The notes under the pieces: model-generated
What the model was told of the DNA's origin: nothing
What the model saw: the letters and a program-made list of their open reading frames with translations, nothing else
Databases searched by the model: none
Part shown: positions 27,126 through 35,478 of the stretch, piece after piece
How the letters are laid out: the number at the start of each line of letters is the position of its first letter
Position numbering within the stretch: the first letter of the stretch is position 1
NCBI RefSeq assembly: GCF_000723405.1
Contig: NZ_CCAE010000011.1
Span: forward strand, 1-64,000
Direction of reading: 5' to 3'
Origin: Hydrogenophaga intermedia
GTDB taxonomy: Bacteria > Pseudomonadota > Gammaproteobacteria > Burkholderiales > Burkholderiaceae_C
Length of the DNA stretch: 64,000 nucleotides
Made by a program: the position numbers and the translations under genes

Positions 27126-28160
27126 ATGGAGTTTTTCATCATCTCGATGCTGAACGGGCTGAGCTACGGGCTGCTGCTGTTCATGCTCAGCTCGGGGCTC
27201 ACGCTGATCTTCAGCATGATGGGCGTGCTCAACTTCGCGCACGCCAGCTTCTACATGCTGGGCGCCTACGTGGGTTACACCGTGGCGCAGTTCGTGGGCT
27301 TCTGGCCGGCCCTGGTCGTCGCGCCCATCGTGGTCGGCCTGCTGGGCGCCGCCTTCGAACGCCAGTGCCTGCGCAAAGTGCACAAGTACGGCCACGTGCC
27401 CGAGCTGCTGGTCACCTTCGGCCTGTCCTACGTCATCGTCGAGCTGGTGCAGCTCATCTGGGGCCGCATCGCGGTGGAATTCCGCCCGCCCGAGCAGTTG
27501 CAGGGCCCGGTGTTCACCCTCATCAACCATTCCGTCGACGGCCTGCGCCTGATCTGGGGCACGGCCGCGCCCGAGCTGTGCAGCGCCGCCGACGCGGCGG
27601 TGCGCGTGGTGTGCTCGCCGTTCCCCGCCACGCGCGGCTTCATGATGCTGGTGGCGGTGGTGATGCTGGCGTCGGTCTGGCTGCTGCTCACGCGCACGCG
27701 CATCGGCCTGGTGATCCAGGCCGCGCTCACGCACCCGCAGGCGGTGGAGTCGCTGGGCCACAACGTGCCGCGCGTGTTCATGCTGGTGTTCGGCGCCGGC
27801 TCGGCGCTGGCGGGCCTGGCTGGCGTCATCGGCGGCAGCACGTTCCTCACCGAACCGGCCATGGCGGCCACAGTGGGCTCGGTCATCTTCGTGGTGGTGG
27901 TGGTGGGCGGCATGGGCTCGCTCTCCGGCGCCTTCGTGGCCTCGCTGCTCATCGGCGTGATCCAGACCTTCGCCGTGGCCTTCGAGTACTCGCTGCTCAC
28001 GCTGTTCGAGCAGATCGGCGTGCCCCTGTCCGACAGCCTGCGCAACAACTCCTACATCCGGCTCACGCTGTCGCAGGTGGCCCCCATCCTGCCGTACCTG
28101 TTCCTGGTGCTGATCCTGATCTTCCGCCCGCGTGGCCTTCTCGGCAAACGGGAGGGCTGA
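27126..28160 (+). CDS. livH: Liv-type ABC permease, LivH family (operon 1)
   Basis: Inner-membrane permease with 8 to 9 segments, 344 residues, longer than LivH (about 300) because of an insert near residues 125-160. Family sequence: LNGLSYGLLLFMLSSGLTLIFSMMGVLNFAHASFYMLGAY, LLTRTRIGLVIQAALTHPQAVESLGHNVPRVFMLVFGAGSALAGLAGVIGG and VVVVGGMGSLSGAFVASLLIG. It pairs with LivM in the translocation pore. It starts 78 bases after the receptor, with 3 bases to LivM. Confidence 0.93.
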   Translation: MEFFIISMLNGLSYGLLLFMLSSGLTLIFSMMGVLNFAHASFYMLGAYVGYTVAQFVGFWPALVVAPIVVGLLGAAFERQCLRKVHKYGHVPELLVTFGLSYVIVELVQLIWGRIAVEFRPPEQLQGPVFTLINHSVDGLRLIWGTAAPELCSAADAAVRVVCSPFPATRGFMMLVAVVMLASVWLLLTRTRIGLVIQAALTHPQAVESLGHNVPRVFMLVFGAGSALAGLAGVIGGSTFLTEPAMAATVGSVIFVVVVVGGMGSLSGAFVASLLIGVIQTFAVAFEYSLLTLFEQIGVPLSDSLRNNSYIRLTLSQVAPILPYLFLVLILIFRPRGLLGKREG

Positions 28161-28163
28161 GCC

Positions 28164-29465
28164 ATGAACACGACCACATCCACGCTTGCGCCCGTGCGGC
28201 GCTTAAACACCGGTCGCTGGCTCATCTGGGGCAGCTTCGCGCTGCTGCTGATCGTGGCACCCCACATCTGGGGCAGCGGCCTGGGCCTGACGGTGCTCTC
28301 GCAGATGGGCATCGCCATCATTGCCTGCCTGTCCTACAACATGCTGCTGGGGCAGGGCGGCATGCTCAGCTTCGGGCACGCGGTGTACACGGGCCTGGGT
28401 TCCTTCATGGCCATTCACGCACTCAACCGCGTCACCGAAGGCGCGATGCAGATGCCCGTGTCGCTGATCCCCATCGTGGGCGGCCTGGCGGGCCTGGGCT
28501 TCGCGGTGCTGTTCGGCTACGTCACCACGCGCAAGTCGGGCACCACCTTCGCCATGATCACCCTGGGCCTGGGCGAGCTGGTGTTCGCGCTGTCGCTCAT
28601 GATTCCCGAGTTCTTCGGCGGGGAGGGTGGCGTCTCGGGCGACCGCATGGCTGGCGAGCCCTTCATGGGCATCACCTTCGGGCCGCAGCGGCAGGTGTAC
28701 TACCTCATCGCGGTCTACACCTTCGTCTGCGTGGCGCTCATGTACGCCTTCACGCGCACGCCGCTGGGCCGCATGCTCAACGCCGTGCGAGACAACCCCG
28801 AGCGCGTGGAGTTCGTGGGCTACGACACGCAGAAGGTGCGTTACCTGGCCTTCATCATCGCGGGCTTCTTCGCCGGCATCTCGGGTGGCCTGGCCGCGCT
28901 CAATTTCGAGATCGTCACGGCCGAGGTGGTGGGCGCGGCGCGCTCCGGCGCCTACCTGCTGTTCACCTTCCTGGGCGGCGCCACCTTCTTCTTCGGGCCC
29001 ATCATCGGCGGCGTGCTGATGGTGCTGGCGCTGATCCTGCTGTCCGAGCTCACCAAGGCCTGGCTGCTCTACCTGGGGCTCATCTTCCTCTTCATGGTGA
29101 TGTACGCGCCCGGCGGCATCGCGGCGCTGATCATGATGAACGTGCGCGTGGCGGCTTATGGCCGCTTGCGCGAACTCACCGGCAGCTACCTCGCGCTGTT
29201 CGCGGCCACTGTGGTGATGCTGCTGGGCGCGGCGGCCATCATCGAGATGGTCTACCACCTGCAGCTCAGCACCACGCTGGGCGACGAGCTGAACTTCCTG
29301 GGCCTCACGCTGCATGCGCGCGGCTGGGCGAGCTGGATCGGCGCCGTGCTGGTGGCGGCGGTGGGCTTCGGCCTGTTCGAGCTCACGCGCAAGCGCTTCG
29401 CGCGCCGCTGGGGGGCGATCCAGGAAGACATCGAGAACCAGATCAAGCAGAAGGAGGCGGCGTGA
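28164..29465 (+). CDS. livM: Liv-type ABC permease, LivM family (operon 1)
   Basis: Second permease, 433 residues with about 9 to 10 membrane segments. Family sequence is in YNMLLGQGGMLSFGHAVYTGLGSFMAIH, FAMITLGLGELVFALSLMIPEFFGGEGGVSGDRM, RTPLGRMLNAVRDNPERVEFVGYDTQKVRYLAFIIAGFFAGISGGLAAL and FLGGATFFFGPIIGG. A long C-terminal extension with two more hydrophobic segments is present. Its stop overlaps the GTG start of livG (GTGA). Confidence 0.93.
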   Translation: MNTTTSTLAPVRRLNTGRWLIWGSFALLLIVAPHIWGSGLGLTVLSQMGIAIIACLSYNMLLGQGGMLSFGHAVYTGLGSFMAIHALNRVTEGAMQMPVSLIPIVGGLAGLGFAVLFGYVTTRKSGTTFAMITLGLGELVFALSLMIPEFFGGEGGVSGDRMAGEPFMGITFGPQRQVYYLIAVYTFVCVALMYAFTRTPLGRMLNAVRDNPERVEFVGYDTQKVRYLAFIIAGFFAGISGGLAALNFEIVTAEVVGAARSGAYLLFTFLGGATFFFGPIIGGVLMVLALILLSELTKAWLLYLGLIFLFMVMYAPGGIAALIMMNVRVAAYGRLRELTGSYLALFAATVVMLLGAAAIIEMVYHLQLSTTLGDELNFLGLTLHARGWASWIGAVLVAAVGFGLFELTRKRFARRWGAIQEDIENQIKQKEAA

Positions 29466-30247
29466 GCGGCATCGCACCCACCCCCGCGTTGGAACTGAGG
29501 GACCTGCGCAAGAGCTTCGGCAAGACCGAAATCATCCGTGGCGTGAACCTGGCCGTGCAGCCGGGCGAGCGCGTGGGCATCATCGGCCCCAACGGCGCGG
29601 GCAAGTCCACGCTGTTCAACCTCATCAGCGGGCGCTTCGCGCCCACCAGTGGCCAGGTGCTGCTCAACGGTCAGCGCATCGACGGCAAGCGGCCGTTCGA
29701 GATCAACCGCGCGGGCCTGTCGCGCAGCTTCCAGATCACCAACATCTTCCCCAAGCTCAGCGTGTTCGAGAACCTGCGCTGCGGGGTGCTGTGGAGCCTG
29801 GGCTACCGCTACACCTTCCTGAAGTTCCTGGCCGACCTGACCGACGCCAACGCGCGCGCGGAACAACTGCTGCACATGATCCAGCTCGACCGCAAGCGCG
29901 ACGTGCTGGCGATGAACCTCACCTACGCCGAGCAGCGCGCGCTGGAGATCGGCATCACCATCGCCGGCGGTGCCAACGTGATCCTGCTCGACGAGCCCAC
30001 GGCCGGCATGAGCAAGAGCGAAACCAGCCGCTTCATCGCCCTGATCAAGGACGTGACCGAGGGCAAGACCCTGCTGACGGTGGAGCACGACATGGGCGTG
30101 GTGTTCGGCCTGGCCGACCGCATCGCCGTGGTGGTGTATGGCGAGGTGCTGGCCTTCGACACACCCGATGCGGTGCGGGCGAATGAGCGGGTTCAGGAGG
30201 CGTACCTGGGCTCGCACGTGGCCGAAGAACAAGGGGCGGGGCACTGA
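29462..30247 (+). CDS. livG: Liv-type ABC ATPase, LivG family (operon 1)
   Basis: A 261-residue ATP-binding subunit. The Walker A is canonical (GPNGAGKST near residue 40), the LivG-specific RSFQITNIFPKLSVFENLRCG follows, and the ATPase loop ILLDEPTAGMS precedes the H-loop VEHDMGVVF. The signature region is modified to LTYAEQRALEI. The GTG start at 29462 overlaps the livM stop, and its own stop shares a base with livF. It works with LivF as a heterodimer driving the importer. Confidence 0.94.
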   Translation: MSGIAPTPALELRDLRKSFGKTEIIRGVNLAVQPGERVGIIGPNGAGKSTLFNLISGRFAPTSGQVLLNGQRIDGKRPFEINRAGLSRSFQITNIFPKLSVFENLRCGVLWSLGYRYTFLKFLADLTDANARAEQLLHMIQLDRKRDVLAMNLTYAEQRALEIGITIAGGANVILLDEPTAGMSKSETSRFIALIKDVTEGKTLLTVEHDMGVVFGLADRIAVVVYGEVLAFDTPDAVRANERVQEAYLGSHVAEEQGAGH

Positions 30248-30942
30248 TGCTGAAGATTGAAAACCTCCACGCCTACTACGGCAAGAGCCACGTGCTGCAC
30301 GGCGTGGACTTCGAGGTGCGGGCGGGCGAGATCGTGGCGCTGCTCGGGCGCAACGGCTCGGGCCGTTCCACCACCGCCAAGGCCGTGATGGGCCTGGTGG
30401 ACTGCGAGGGCAGTGTGTCGTGGAAGGGCCAGGAGATCGTGGGCCGCAAGGCCTACGAGGTGGCCCACCTGGGCCTGGGCTACGTGCCCGAGAACCGCGA
30501 CATCTTCCCCACGCTCACGGTGCACCAGAACCTGATGCTCGGCCAGAAGGGCACGGGCAAGGGATCGCGCTGGGGCTTCGAGGACATGTACACCATGTTC
30601 CCGCGCCTGAAGGAACGGCAGCACACCGAGGCCGGCGTGCTATCGGGCGGCGAGCAGCAAATGCTGACCCTGTGCCGCACGCTCATGGGCGACCCGGACC
30701 TCATCATCATCGACGAGCCCACCGAGGGCCTGGCACCCAAGATCGTGGAGCTGGTGGCCGAGTACCTGCAGGCGCTCAAGGCGCGTGGCATCTCGGTGCT
30801 GCTGATCGAGCAGAAGCTTACCATCGCCATGCGCATCTCCGATCGCGCGTTGGTGATGGGGCACGGCAGCATCGTCTTCGACGGCACGCCGGAGCAGTTG
30901 AAGGCCGATCCGGCGGTGCGCAAGGAGTGGCTGGAGGTGTGA
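30247..30942 (+). CDS. livF: Liv-type ABC ATPase, LivF family (operon 1)
   Basis: A 231-residue second ATP-binding subunit. The ABC signature (VLSGGEQQML), Walker B (LIIIDEPTEGLAP) and H-loop region (VLLIEQKLTIA) are intact, but Walker A reads GRNGSGRSTT: the invariant lysine is arginine (R40, codon CGT). The same change is in the LivF of the second operon. This may make LivF a weak hydrolase, leaving LivG as the main ATPase. The gene is convergent with the unknown gene that ends at 30965, 22 bases away. Confidence 0.94.
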   Translation: MLKIENLHAYYGKSHVLHGVDFEVRAGEIVALLGRNGSGRSTTAKAVMGLVDCEGSVSWKGQEIVGRKAYEVAHLGLGYVPENRDIFPTLTVHQNLMLGQKGTGKGSRWGFEDMYTMFPRLKERQHTEAGVLSGGEQQMLTLCRTLMGDPDLIIIDEPTEGLAPKIVELVAEYLQALKARGISVLLIEQKLTIAMRISDRALVMGHGSIVFDGTPEQLKADPAVRKEWLEV

Positions 30943-30964
30943 GGCGGCGCTGCCATGCCCTCCT

Positions 30965-31768
30965 TCACACGTCGTTCGGCGGATCGAGTGACCAGCCGAG
31001 GTGCTCGCAGACCTCGGTAGCCAGTGCCCGCGTGCTCCTTTTTCGATGTGGATTGGTGGCGCTATCGACCCAGTAGTCCTGGGTGTCCTGCTCATGGGCT
31101 CGCAGCAACGGCGACAGGGCCGATGGCAACCCCTCCGTGAAGCCCTCTCGGTGTGGTTCGTCGGGCTGGCGCCGCATGACCAGGAAGAGGCTCATGATGA
31201 ACGTGTGCACCTGTGAGCCATGGTCGCACCATTGAAGGAGGGTCAGCAGGCCCAGTGCCATCTTCTGATCGTGCTCGTTGGTGGTGATCAGGTCGGTGAT
31301 CAGTTCGCTCAAGGGTTTGGGCTGTCTGAGAAGCCGCACGGCGGCACTCGGGCGGCCTGTGCTTTTGGTTTGCAAATCGCACAGGCGGCCCAGTTGCTCG
31401 GCGAACTCGGCTTCGGCCTGCGACTCGGTGATGGCGGTCGCAGGGCGTGCCTTCTCGGGGGGCGCCGAGACGATGTCTTTCGGCGGGAACATGAAGGGCT
31501 CGCGCACGCCTCGCAGGAAGTTGTCGAGCACCGACGGCGGCAACAAGGCCAGTACGCCCAGGTGATGCAAGAGGGGTTCCTCCGGGAACTCCGGAGGCTC
31601 ATCACGGTTCGGGCCGCCCCTGAAGACCTCGTGCACCGAGTGCCGGCTGGTGGTCTTGAGTGGCGTCTGGTGCGAGGTTGGGGGGGACTGGGGTGCTTCG
31701 CCGTTGTTCGCACCAGGTTCGTTCACACCAGGTGCGTTCTTGCGCTTGTTGCCCGTCAGACGGTTCAT
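30965..31768 (-). CDS. Unknown protein, possible partner of the upstream chaperone-like gene
   Basis: A 267-residue protein I do not recognise. The first 45 residues are polar and rich in N, P, T and S without hydrophobic signal (GKRKNAPGVNEPGANNGEAP), then a structured, mainly helical part: LLHHLGVLALLPPSVLDNFLRGVREPFMFPP, EAEFAEQLGRLCDLQ, LSELITDLITTNEHDQKMALGLLTLLQWCDHGSQVHTFIMSLFLVM. ATG 31768 overlaps the stop of the chaperone-like gene by 4 bases, so the two are coupled. Such a pair with a disordered N-terminus is typical for type III effectors or gatekeepers, but this is only inference; no other secretion genes are in the window. Confidence 0.45.
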   Translation of the reverse strand: MNRLTGNKRKNAPGVNEPGANNGEAPQSPPTSHQTPLKTTSRHSVHEVFRGGPNRDEPPEFPEEPLLHHLGVLALLPPSVLDNFLRGVREPFMFPPKDIVSAPPEKARPATAITESQAEAEFAEQLGRLCDLQTKSTGRPSAAVRLLRQPKPLSELITDLITTNEHDQKMALGLLTLLQWCDHGSQVHTFIMSLFLVMRRQPDEPHREGFTEGLPSALSPLLRAHEQDTQDYWVDSATNPHRKRSTRALATEVCEHLGWSLDPPNDV

Positions 31769-32178
31769 GCCGGGCTTCCTTCGGAGGTCACCCGGTCCAG
31801 GGCCTCGCGCCATTCGCGGTGCTGCGCCAGATGCGTGTCCAGCCGCTGCCCGAGCGTGGTTGCATCGAGCGCGGCGCGTGGCCACACCTCGGCCAGGAAC
31901 AGTTGGCGGGTCGCCGGTTCGATCTGCACGACGGCCAGCGCGCGCTCGTCGGCCGGCAGCGGCACGGCATGGGACCAGGCCTGCGTGCGCCCGGCCAGGT
32001 CGTGCGTTTCGGGCAGCCGGCCGGGCACGCTGTAGAGCACCACGCGCTCGGTGCGGTCCAGGTCGCGCAGGTGAACCAGAACGTCACCGTCGAGGAGCAG
32101 GCTGCGCAACCGGCCGGCGTGAGGATCGTTGGCGGGTTGCCCGGCGGGCGGGCCCAGCAGGGCATCGAGTACGGACAT
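31765..32178 (-). CDS. Small acidic protein resembling CesT-type secretion chaperones
   Basis: A 137-residue protein with no signal peptide and no lysine. It resembles the CesT fold of class I type III secretion chaperones: a first helix (MSVLDALLG), paired strands (LLLDGDVLVHLRDLDRTERVVLYSVPGRLP), further strands (RALAVVQIEPATRQLFLAEVWPRAALD) and a last helix (LGQRLDTHLAQHREWREALDRV). ATG 32178 gives the usual chaperone size; an in-frame GTG at 32229 would add 17 residues but run across a terminator hairpin. It precedes the unknown gene, which begins within its stop. The resemblance is to fold pattern, so the call is tentative. Confidence 0.4.
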   Translation of the reverse strand: MSVLDALLGPPAGQPANDPHAGRLRSLLLDGDVLVHLRDLDRTERVVLYSVPGRLPETHDLAGRTQAWSHAVPLPADERALAVVQIEPATRQLFLAEVWPRAALDATTLGQRLDTHLAQHREWREALDRVTSEGSPA

Positions 32179-32191
32179 GCGGGAATGGGCA

Positions 32192-32222
32192 ACAAAAAGA
32201 GTTGCGCGGGCGACGCCCGCGC
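32192..32222 (-). terminator. Intrinsic terminator after the hybrid kinase
   Basis: Read on the minus strand, perfect 8-base arms GCGCGGGC and GCCCGCGC with a 3-base loop (32204-32222), then, after a short CAACTC spacer, a TTTTT run. It lies 69 bases downstream of the kinase stop and only 14 bases upstream of the chaperone-like ATG, so it may also act as an attenuator for that gene. Confidence 0.7.
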
Positions 32223-32290
32223 TGCGCACTCAGTTGCCGCAGTGATTCCGCGCGTTCCTCACGAAACCGCGAACGCTGTGGTGCTGCGGT

Positions 32291-34375
32291 TCAGGACTCG
32301 CTGGTGCGAGTGTCCGTGCCTGGCGCGACCCGCACGCCGCAGTACTGCCACAGCGCCCGCTCGGTCGCCTCGAGCAGCTCGCGCAACTCTTTTGCCCAAG
32401 CGGTGCCGCCGGGCCGTTGGCCCTCCAGCCAGGCGGCGTAGCGCTCGCGCGCACGGCCGTGCAGGGTCTGGGCGCCCACCTCGCCCGCCAGGCCCACCAG
32501 CGCGTGCAGCGACGCCGACACCGCCTCGCGGTCGCCTGCGGCGGCCGCCTGCTCCAGCGACTGCACGTGGCGTCGCAGGTCCAGCAGGGCGCGCGGCAGC
32601 AGGTCGTCCAGCAGGCCCAGGCGGCGGAAGTTCTCGATGCGCGCGGTGTTCAGCAGGTCGGCTGCGGGCGCCGGCGTGGGAGACACCGGCGCGGTGCTGC
32701 GGCCTTCCAGCGCGGCGCTCAAGGCGCGCTGCAGCGCCGTGGGGTCGATGGGTTTGCCGAGAACGCCCTGCATGCCGGCCGCGCGCGCGCGGGCCTGTAC
32801 GGAGGCCGAATCGTTGGCGGTGAGGGCCAGCACGGGCACGCGGCCCGCGTCGCCGGGCAGGGCGCGCAGGCGCTGCGTGGCGGCGATGCCGTCGAGCCCC
32901 GGCATGTTGATGTCCATGAGGATGGCGTCAGGCAACTGGCCGGCCTCCAGCATGTCCAGCGCCTGCTGGCCGTGTTCGGCCTCCAGCACGGTCAGACCCA
33001 GCTCGCCCACCAGGGCGCGCGCGATGGTGCGGTTGAGTGGCTGGTCGTCGACGATGAGCACGCTGCGCCCGGCCAGGGAGACGCTGGCCGGCGCCACCGT
33101 GGTGACCGGGGCACCCACGGGTGCCAGCGGAAAGCGCAGAGTGAACTCGGTGAAGCGGCCCCATTCGGAGCGGCACTCGATGTCCCCGCCCAGGCCGCGC
33201 ATGACACGGCGACAGAAGGACAGGCCCAAGCCCGTGCCCTCGGCCTTGCCGGTGGTCTGGAATTCCTCGAACAGGTGGGGCACGAACTCGGGGGTGATGC
33301 CCGGGCCCGTGTCGCGTACCACGATGCTGGGCTCGGGCTGGGTGGTGACGGTGAGGCGCACCGTCATGTCCGGGTGCAGCGGCGCGTAGTACAGCGCGTT
33401 CTTCAGCAGGTTGAAGAAGACCAGTTCCACCGCCGTGGGGTCGGCGCGGAAGCGGAAATCCTGCTCCACCACCACCTGCACGCGCTCGCGGTGTTCGGCG
33501 GCGTCGTAGGCGAAGTGATCCACCGCGCGGTGCGCCACCTCGGCGGCCGACAGCGTGTGCAGGCGTGCCTGGTCGGGGGTGTCGGGCTGCAACTGCTTCA
33601 GGGTGATCTCGATGGCCTGCAGGCCGCGCGCGATGGCTTCGTTGCCCTGCTGCACGCTGCCCAGCAACTGCTGGACCTTGGGCGACGAGAGCGCCACGGG
33701 CAGGCCCGTGCCACGGGTGCCCAGCGCATTGGCGATGTTGTCGAGCGCGTGGCGCACCTGCGCCAGGGGCGTGCGCATCTCGTGCGCGACAGAGCCTGCC
33801 AGGCCGATGTAGACGCGGCGCATGCGCTCGAGCTCGACGCGCTTCTGACCCTGATGCGACAGGGCGCCGCCGGCCACCAGCAAGGCCGAGCCGCCTGCGG
33901 CGAAGACGAAGTCGCGCGGCACGACGGGGTTGGACTCGAAGAGGAAGTACAGGCCCAGCGCCAGCGCATAGCCCAGCAGCAGGATGGTGACGCTGTTGCG
34001 CCAGTCGGCCAGCAACACGATGAGCACCGTGCACATCACCATGTTCACCACGAACGGTGTGCCGCCCCGGTTGAGCAGCATGGTGTACGACATCAGGAAG
34101 GACAGCGAGTAGAAGACCACCCACCACGAGTACGCGATGTAGTAGGGCTTCAGGCGGTCGGGCCACCAGCGGCGCAGGGCCAGGCCCAGGCAGAGCACAA
34201 CGGCGGGCAAGCGCCACCACAGGTCGTCGTAACCACCGTCTCCCGCGGCGCGGCGCAGCGCGTACAGCACGGGAAAGGCAATGACGCCCACCACGCCGAT
34301 CCATTGCAGCAGCGGCCGGTCCAGCTCGTGGTGGGCCCGGTAGCGATCGAAAAGGCTCCCCCCGCGTTTGCGCAT
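32291..34375 (-). CDS. Hybrid sensor kinase with CqsS/LqsS-like six-helix membrane sensor
   Basis: A 694-residue hybrid kinase. Six hydrophobic segments at about residues 25-40, 55-70, 82-100, 108-122, 128-145 and 155-172, without a periplasmic loop domain, are the layout of quorum sensors CqsS, LqsS and PhcS; the WWPDRLKPYYIAYSWWVVFYSLSFLMSY stretch is typical. Then HisKA with H198 (SVAHEMRTPLAQV), HATPase (NLLKNALYY, DTGPGIT, GTGLGLSFCRR), a receiver with D488 (AILMDINMPG) and an HPt with H624 (SLHALVGLAGEVG). GAGGAG precedes ATG 34375. It lies 79 bases downstream of an acyltransferase on the same strand, so ligand and sensor genes may be paired. Confidence 0.85.
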   Translation of the reverse strand: MRKRGGSLFDRYRAHHELDRPLLQWIGVVGVIAFPVLYALRRAAGDGGYDDLWWRLPAVVLCLGLALRRWWPDRLKPYYIAYSWWVVFYSLSFLMSYTMLLNRGGTPFVVNMVMCTVLIVLLADWRNSVTILLLGYALALGLYFLFESNPVVPRDFVFAAGGSALLVAGGALSHQGQKRVELERMRRVYIGLAGSVAHEMRTPLAQVRHALDNIANALGTRGTGLPVALSSPKVQQLLGSVQQGNEAIARGLQAIEITLKQLQPDTPDQARLHTLSAAEVAHRAVDHFAYDAAEHRERVQVVVEQDFRFRADPTAVELVFFNLLKNALYYAPLHPDMTVRLTVTTQPEPSIVVRDTGPGITPEFVPHLFEEFQTTGKAEGTGLGLSFCRRVMRGLGGDIECRSEWGRFTEFTLRFPLAPVGAPVTTVAPASVSLAGRSVLIVDDQPLNRTIARALVGELGLTVLEAEHGQQALDMLEAGQLPDAILMDINMPGLDGIAATQRLRALPGDAGRVPVLALTANDSASVQARARAAGMQGVLGKPIDPTALQRALSAALEGRSTAPVSPTPAPAADLLNTARIENFRRLGLLDDLLPRALLDLRRHVQSLEQAAAAGDREAVSASLHALVGLAGEVGAQTLHGRARERYAAWLEGQRPGGTAWAKELRELLEATERALWQYCGVRVAPGTDTRTSES

Positions 34376-34454
34376 GCGTCTCCTCGCCTGGCGTTGTCAC
34401 CTCCCTTGCCGGCCCGGGAGCAGGACACACCGGCGGTGCTCCCCGGCGCGCGGG

Positions 34455-35159
34455 TCACTGTAGCAGCAGTGCTTCGCCCTGGGTTTCCAGCGGGGCCGGC
34501 GCGGTCACGGGTTCGTCGATGTGGAAGGCCCGCATGGACGCCTCGACCGAGGCGTGCACCAGCGCGCAGTCCAGGCCCGCCTGACTGCGCAGGGCGTGGA
34601 TCTGGAAGCCGAAACGGCGGTACAGCCGGGTCATGCGCATCACGCAGGAGCCGTGCATGTGCTCCACGTGCTCGCGGCGCATCAATTCCATCAGCGACAG
34701 GCGCAGCAGCGGCGTGAGCAGGTCGGCGCGGCGGTGTTCGGGGGCCATCACCAGGCGGCCCACTTCCCAGCTGTTGCGGCCCAGGATGGCGGGATCGGTG
34801 ACCAGGTCGGCCCAGAAGCGCTCGGTCAGCGTCAGGCCATGGCCGGAGGGAATGAAGCGGATGGTGGCGATGGCTTCACCGCCGCGCATCAACGCCATGA
34901 CCACACCCGCGTCGTCCTTGTTGTCCTCCAGGGCGGCCAGGCCGGGGTCGAGCAGGTACTCCGACTTGAAGTCCGCCAGATCGCGCAGGTGGGCGATGCG
35001 CATGCGGTCGGCGCGCGTGGGCAGCACGAGGGCGCTCAGCGGGTCGGGCGCCTGCCAGGGCGTGACACCGGGCGCGGACCACGGGACGATGGGCTGTCCG
35101 GTGGCGTGGGTGCCGGTAGGGGGCGGGGCGACGGTGGCGAGGGTCTTGAACAGGTCCAT
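34455..35159 (-). CDS. GNAT-fold acyltransferase, FeeM/autoinducer-synthase-like
   Basis: A 234-residue soluble protein with the N-acyl amino acid synthase (FeeM) or PEP-CTERM-associated acyltransferase pattern: RMRIAHLRDLADFKSEYLLDPGLAALEDNKDDAGVVMALMRGGEAIATIRFIP, then SWEVGRLVMAPEHRRADLLTPLLRLSLMELM with the GNAT CoA-binding region, then MHGSCVMRMTRLYRRFGFQIHAL. The first 50 residues are a poorly conserved, proline-rich extension. The family is structurally close to LuxI-type acyl-homoserine lactone synthases and uses acyl-ACP or acyl-CoA. It is first in the operon with the hybrid kinase and has a palindromic, TTGACA-containing upstream region. A signal-synthase role is inferred. Confidence 0.65.
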   Translation of the reverse strand: MDLFKTLATVAPPPTGTHATGQPIVPWSAPGVTPWQAPDPLSALVLPTRADRMRIAHLRDLADFKSEYLLDPGLAALEDNKDDAGVVMALMRGGEAIATIRFIPSGHGLTLTERFWADLVTDPAILGRNSWEVGRLVMAPEHRRADLLTPLLRLSLMELMRREHVEHMHGSCVMRMTRLYRRFGFQIHALRSQAGLDCALVHASVEASMRAFHIDEPVTAPAPLETQGEALLLQ

Positions 35160-35202
35160 GTGGGTTCTCCAAACGAAAAGCGATGAGCGGTGGCAGCAAG
35201 GT

Positions 35203-35218
35203 GTGCCAAAGTTGGCAC
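35203..35218. promoter_or_regulatory. 16-bp palindrome upstream of the acyltransferase-kinase operon
   Basis: GTGCCAA-AG-TTGGCAC is a perfect 7-2-7 palindrome, 44 to 59 bases upstream of the acyltransferase ATG. On the minus strand a TTGACA -35 (35232-35227) lies so that the -10 would fall within it at 17-base spacing (TTGGCA, a poor match). It has the form of a repressor operator or a lux-box-like site. Confidence 0.5.
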
Positions 35219-35440
35219 TTGGACATTGTCAATTGCGCTTGTCTCACGGACGAGTCGTGAAAGCCTGGTGTCGCGTGCGGCAGACGCAGTGCAGCGGCCC
35301 TTCAGCTGCTCCGGCTTTTGAAGCGACTGGGGGTGGGCATCGAGGCGATTAGCACAGCCGTATTCGTTTTCGTTCCGCCCCATGCCCCACGTAGCCCTTA
35401 CGTGTGCTCAGGCGTTTTGTCCCGACCGCGACAAACGCGG

Positions 35441-35469
35441 TTGGCGCTCTGGAAGCGCCTTTCTAGAAT
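35441..35469 (+). promoter_or_regulatory. Sigma-70 promoter of the beta-oxidation operon
   Basis: TTGGCG (35441-35446) and TAGAAT (35464-35469) separated by exactly 17 bases form a good housekeeping promoter 53 bases upstream of the first gene. The operator-like palindrome follows 9 bases later. Confidence 0.7.
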
Positions 35470-35478
35470 GTCAAAATC

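Noticed and set aside
27365-29461. Plus-strand frame covering livH and livM in another phase, running on into livG
   Set aside because: Only the part from 29462 is real (livG); the upstream part is arginine- and histidine-rich shadow of the two permeases.
32417-34717. 766-aa plus-strand frame opposite the hybrid kinase
   Set aside because: Shadow of the kinase; no start signal, no domain, biased composition.
35212-35230. Possible sigma-54 promoter (TTGGCAC...)
   Set aside because: The second element at the required distance lacks the GC dinucleotide, so it does not fit the -24/-12 rule.
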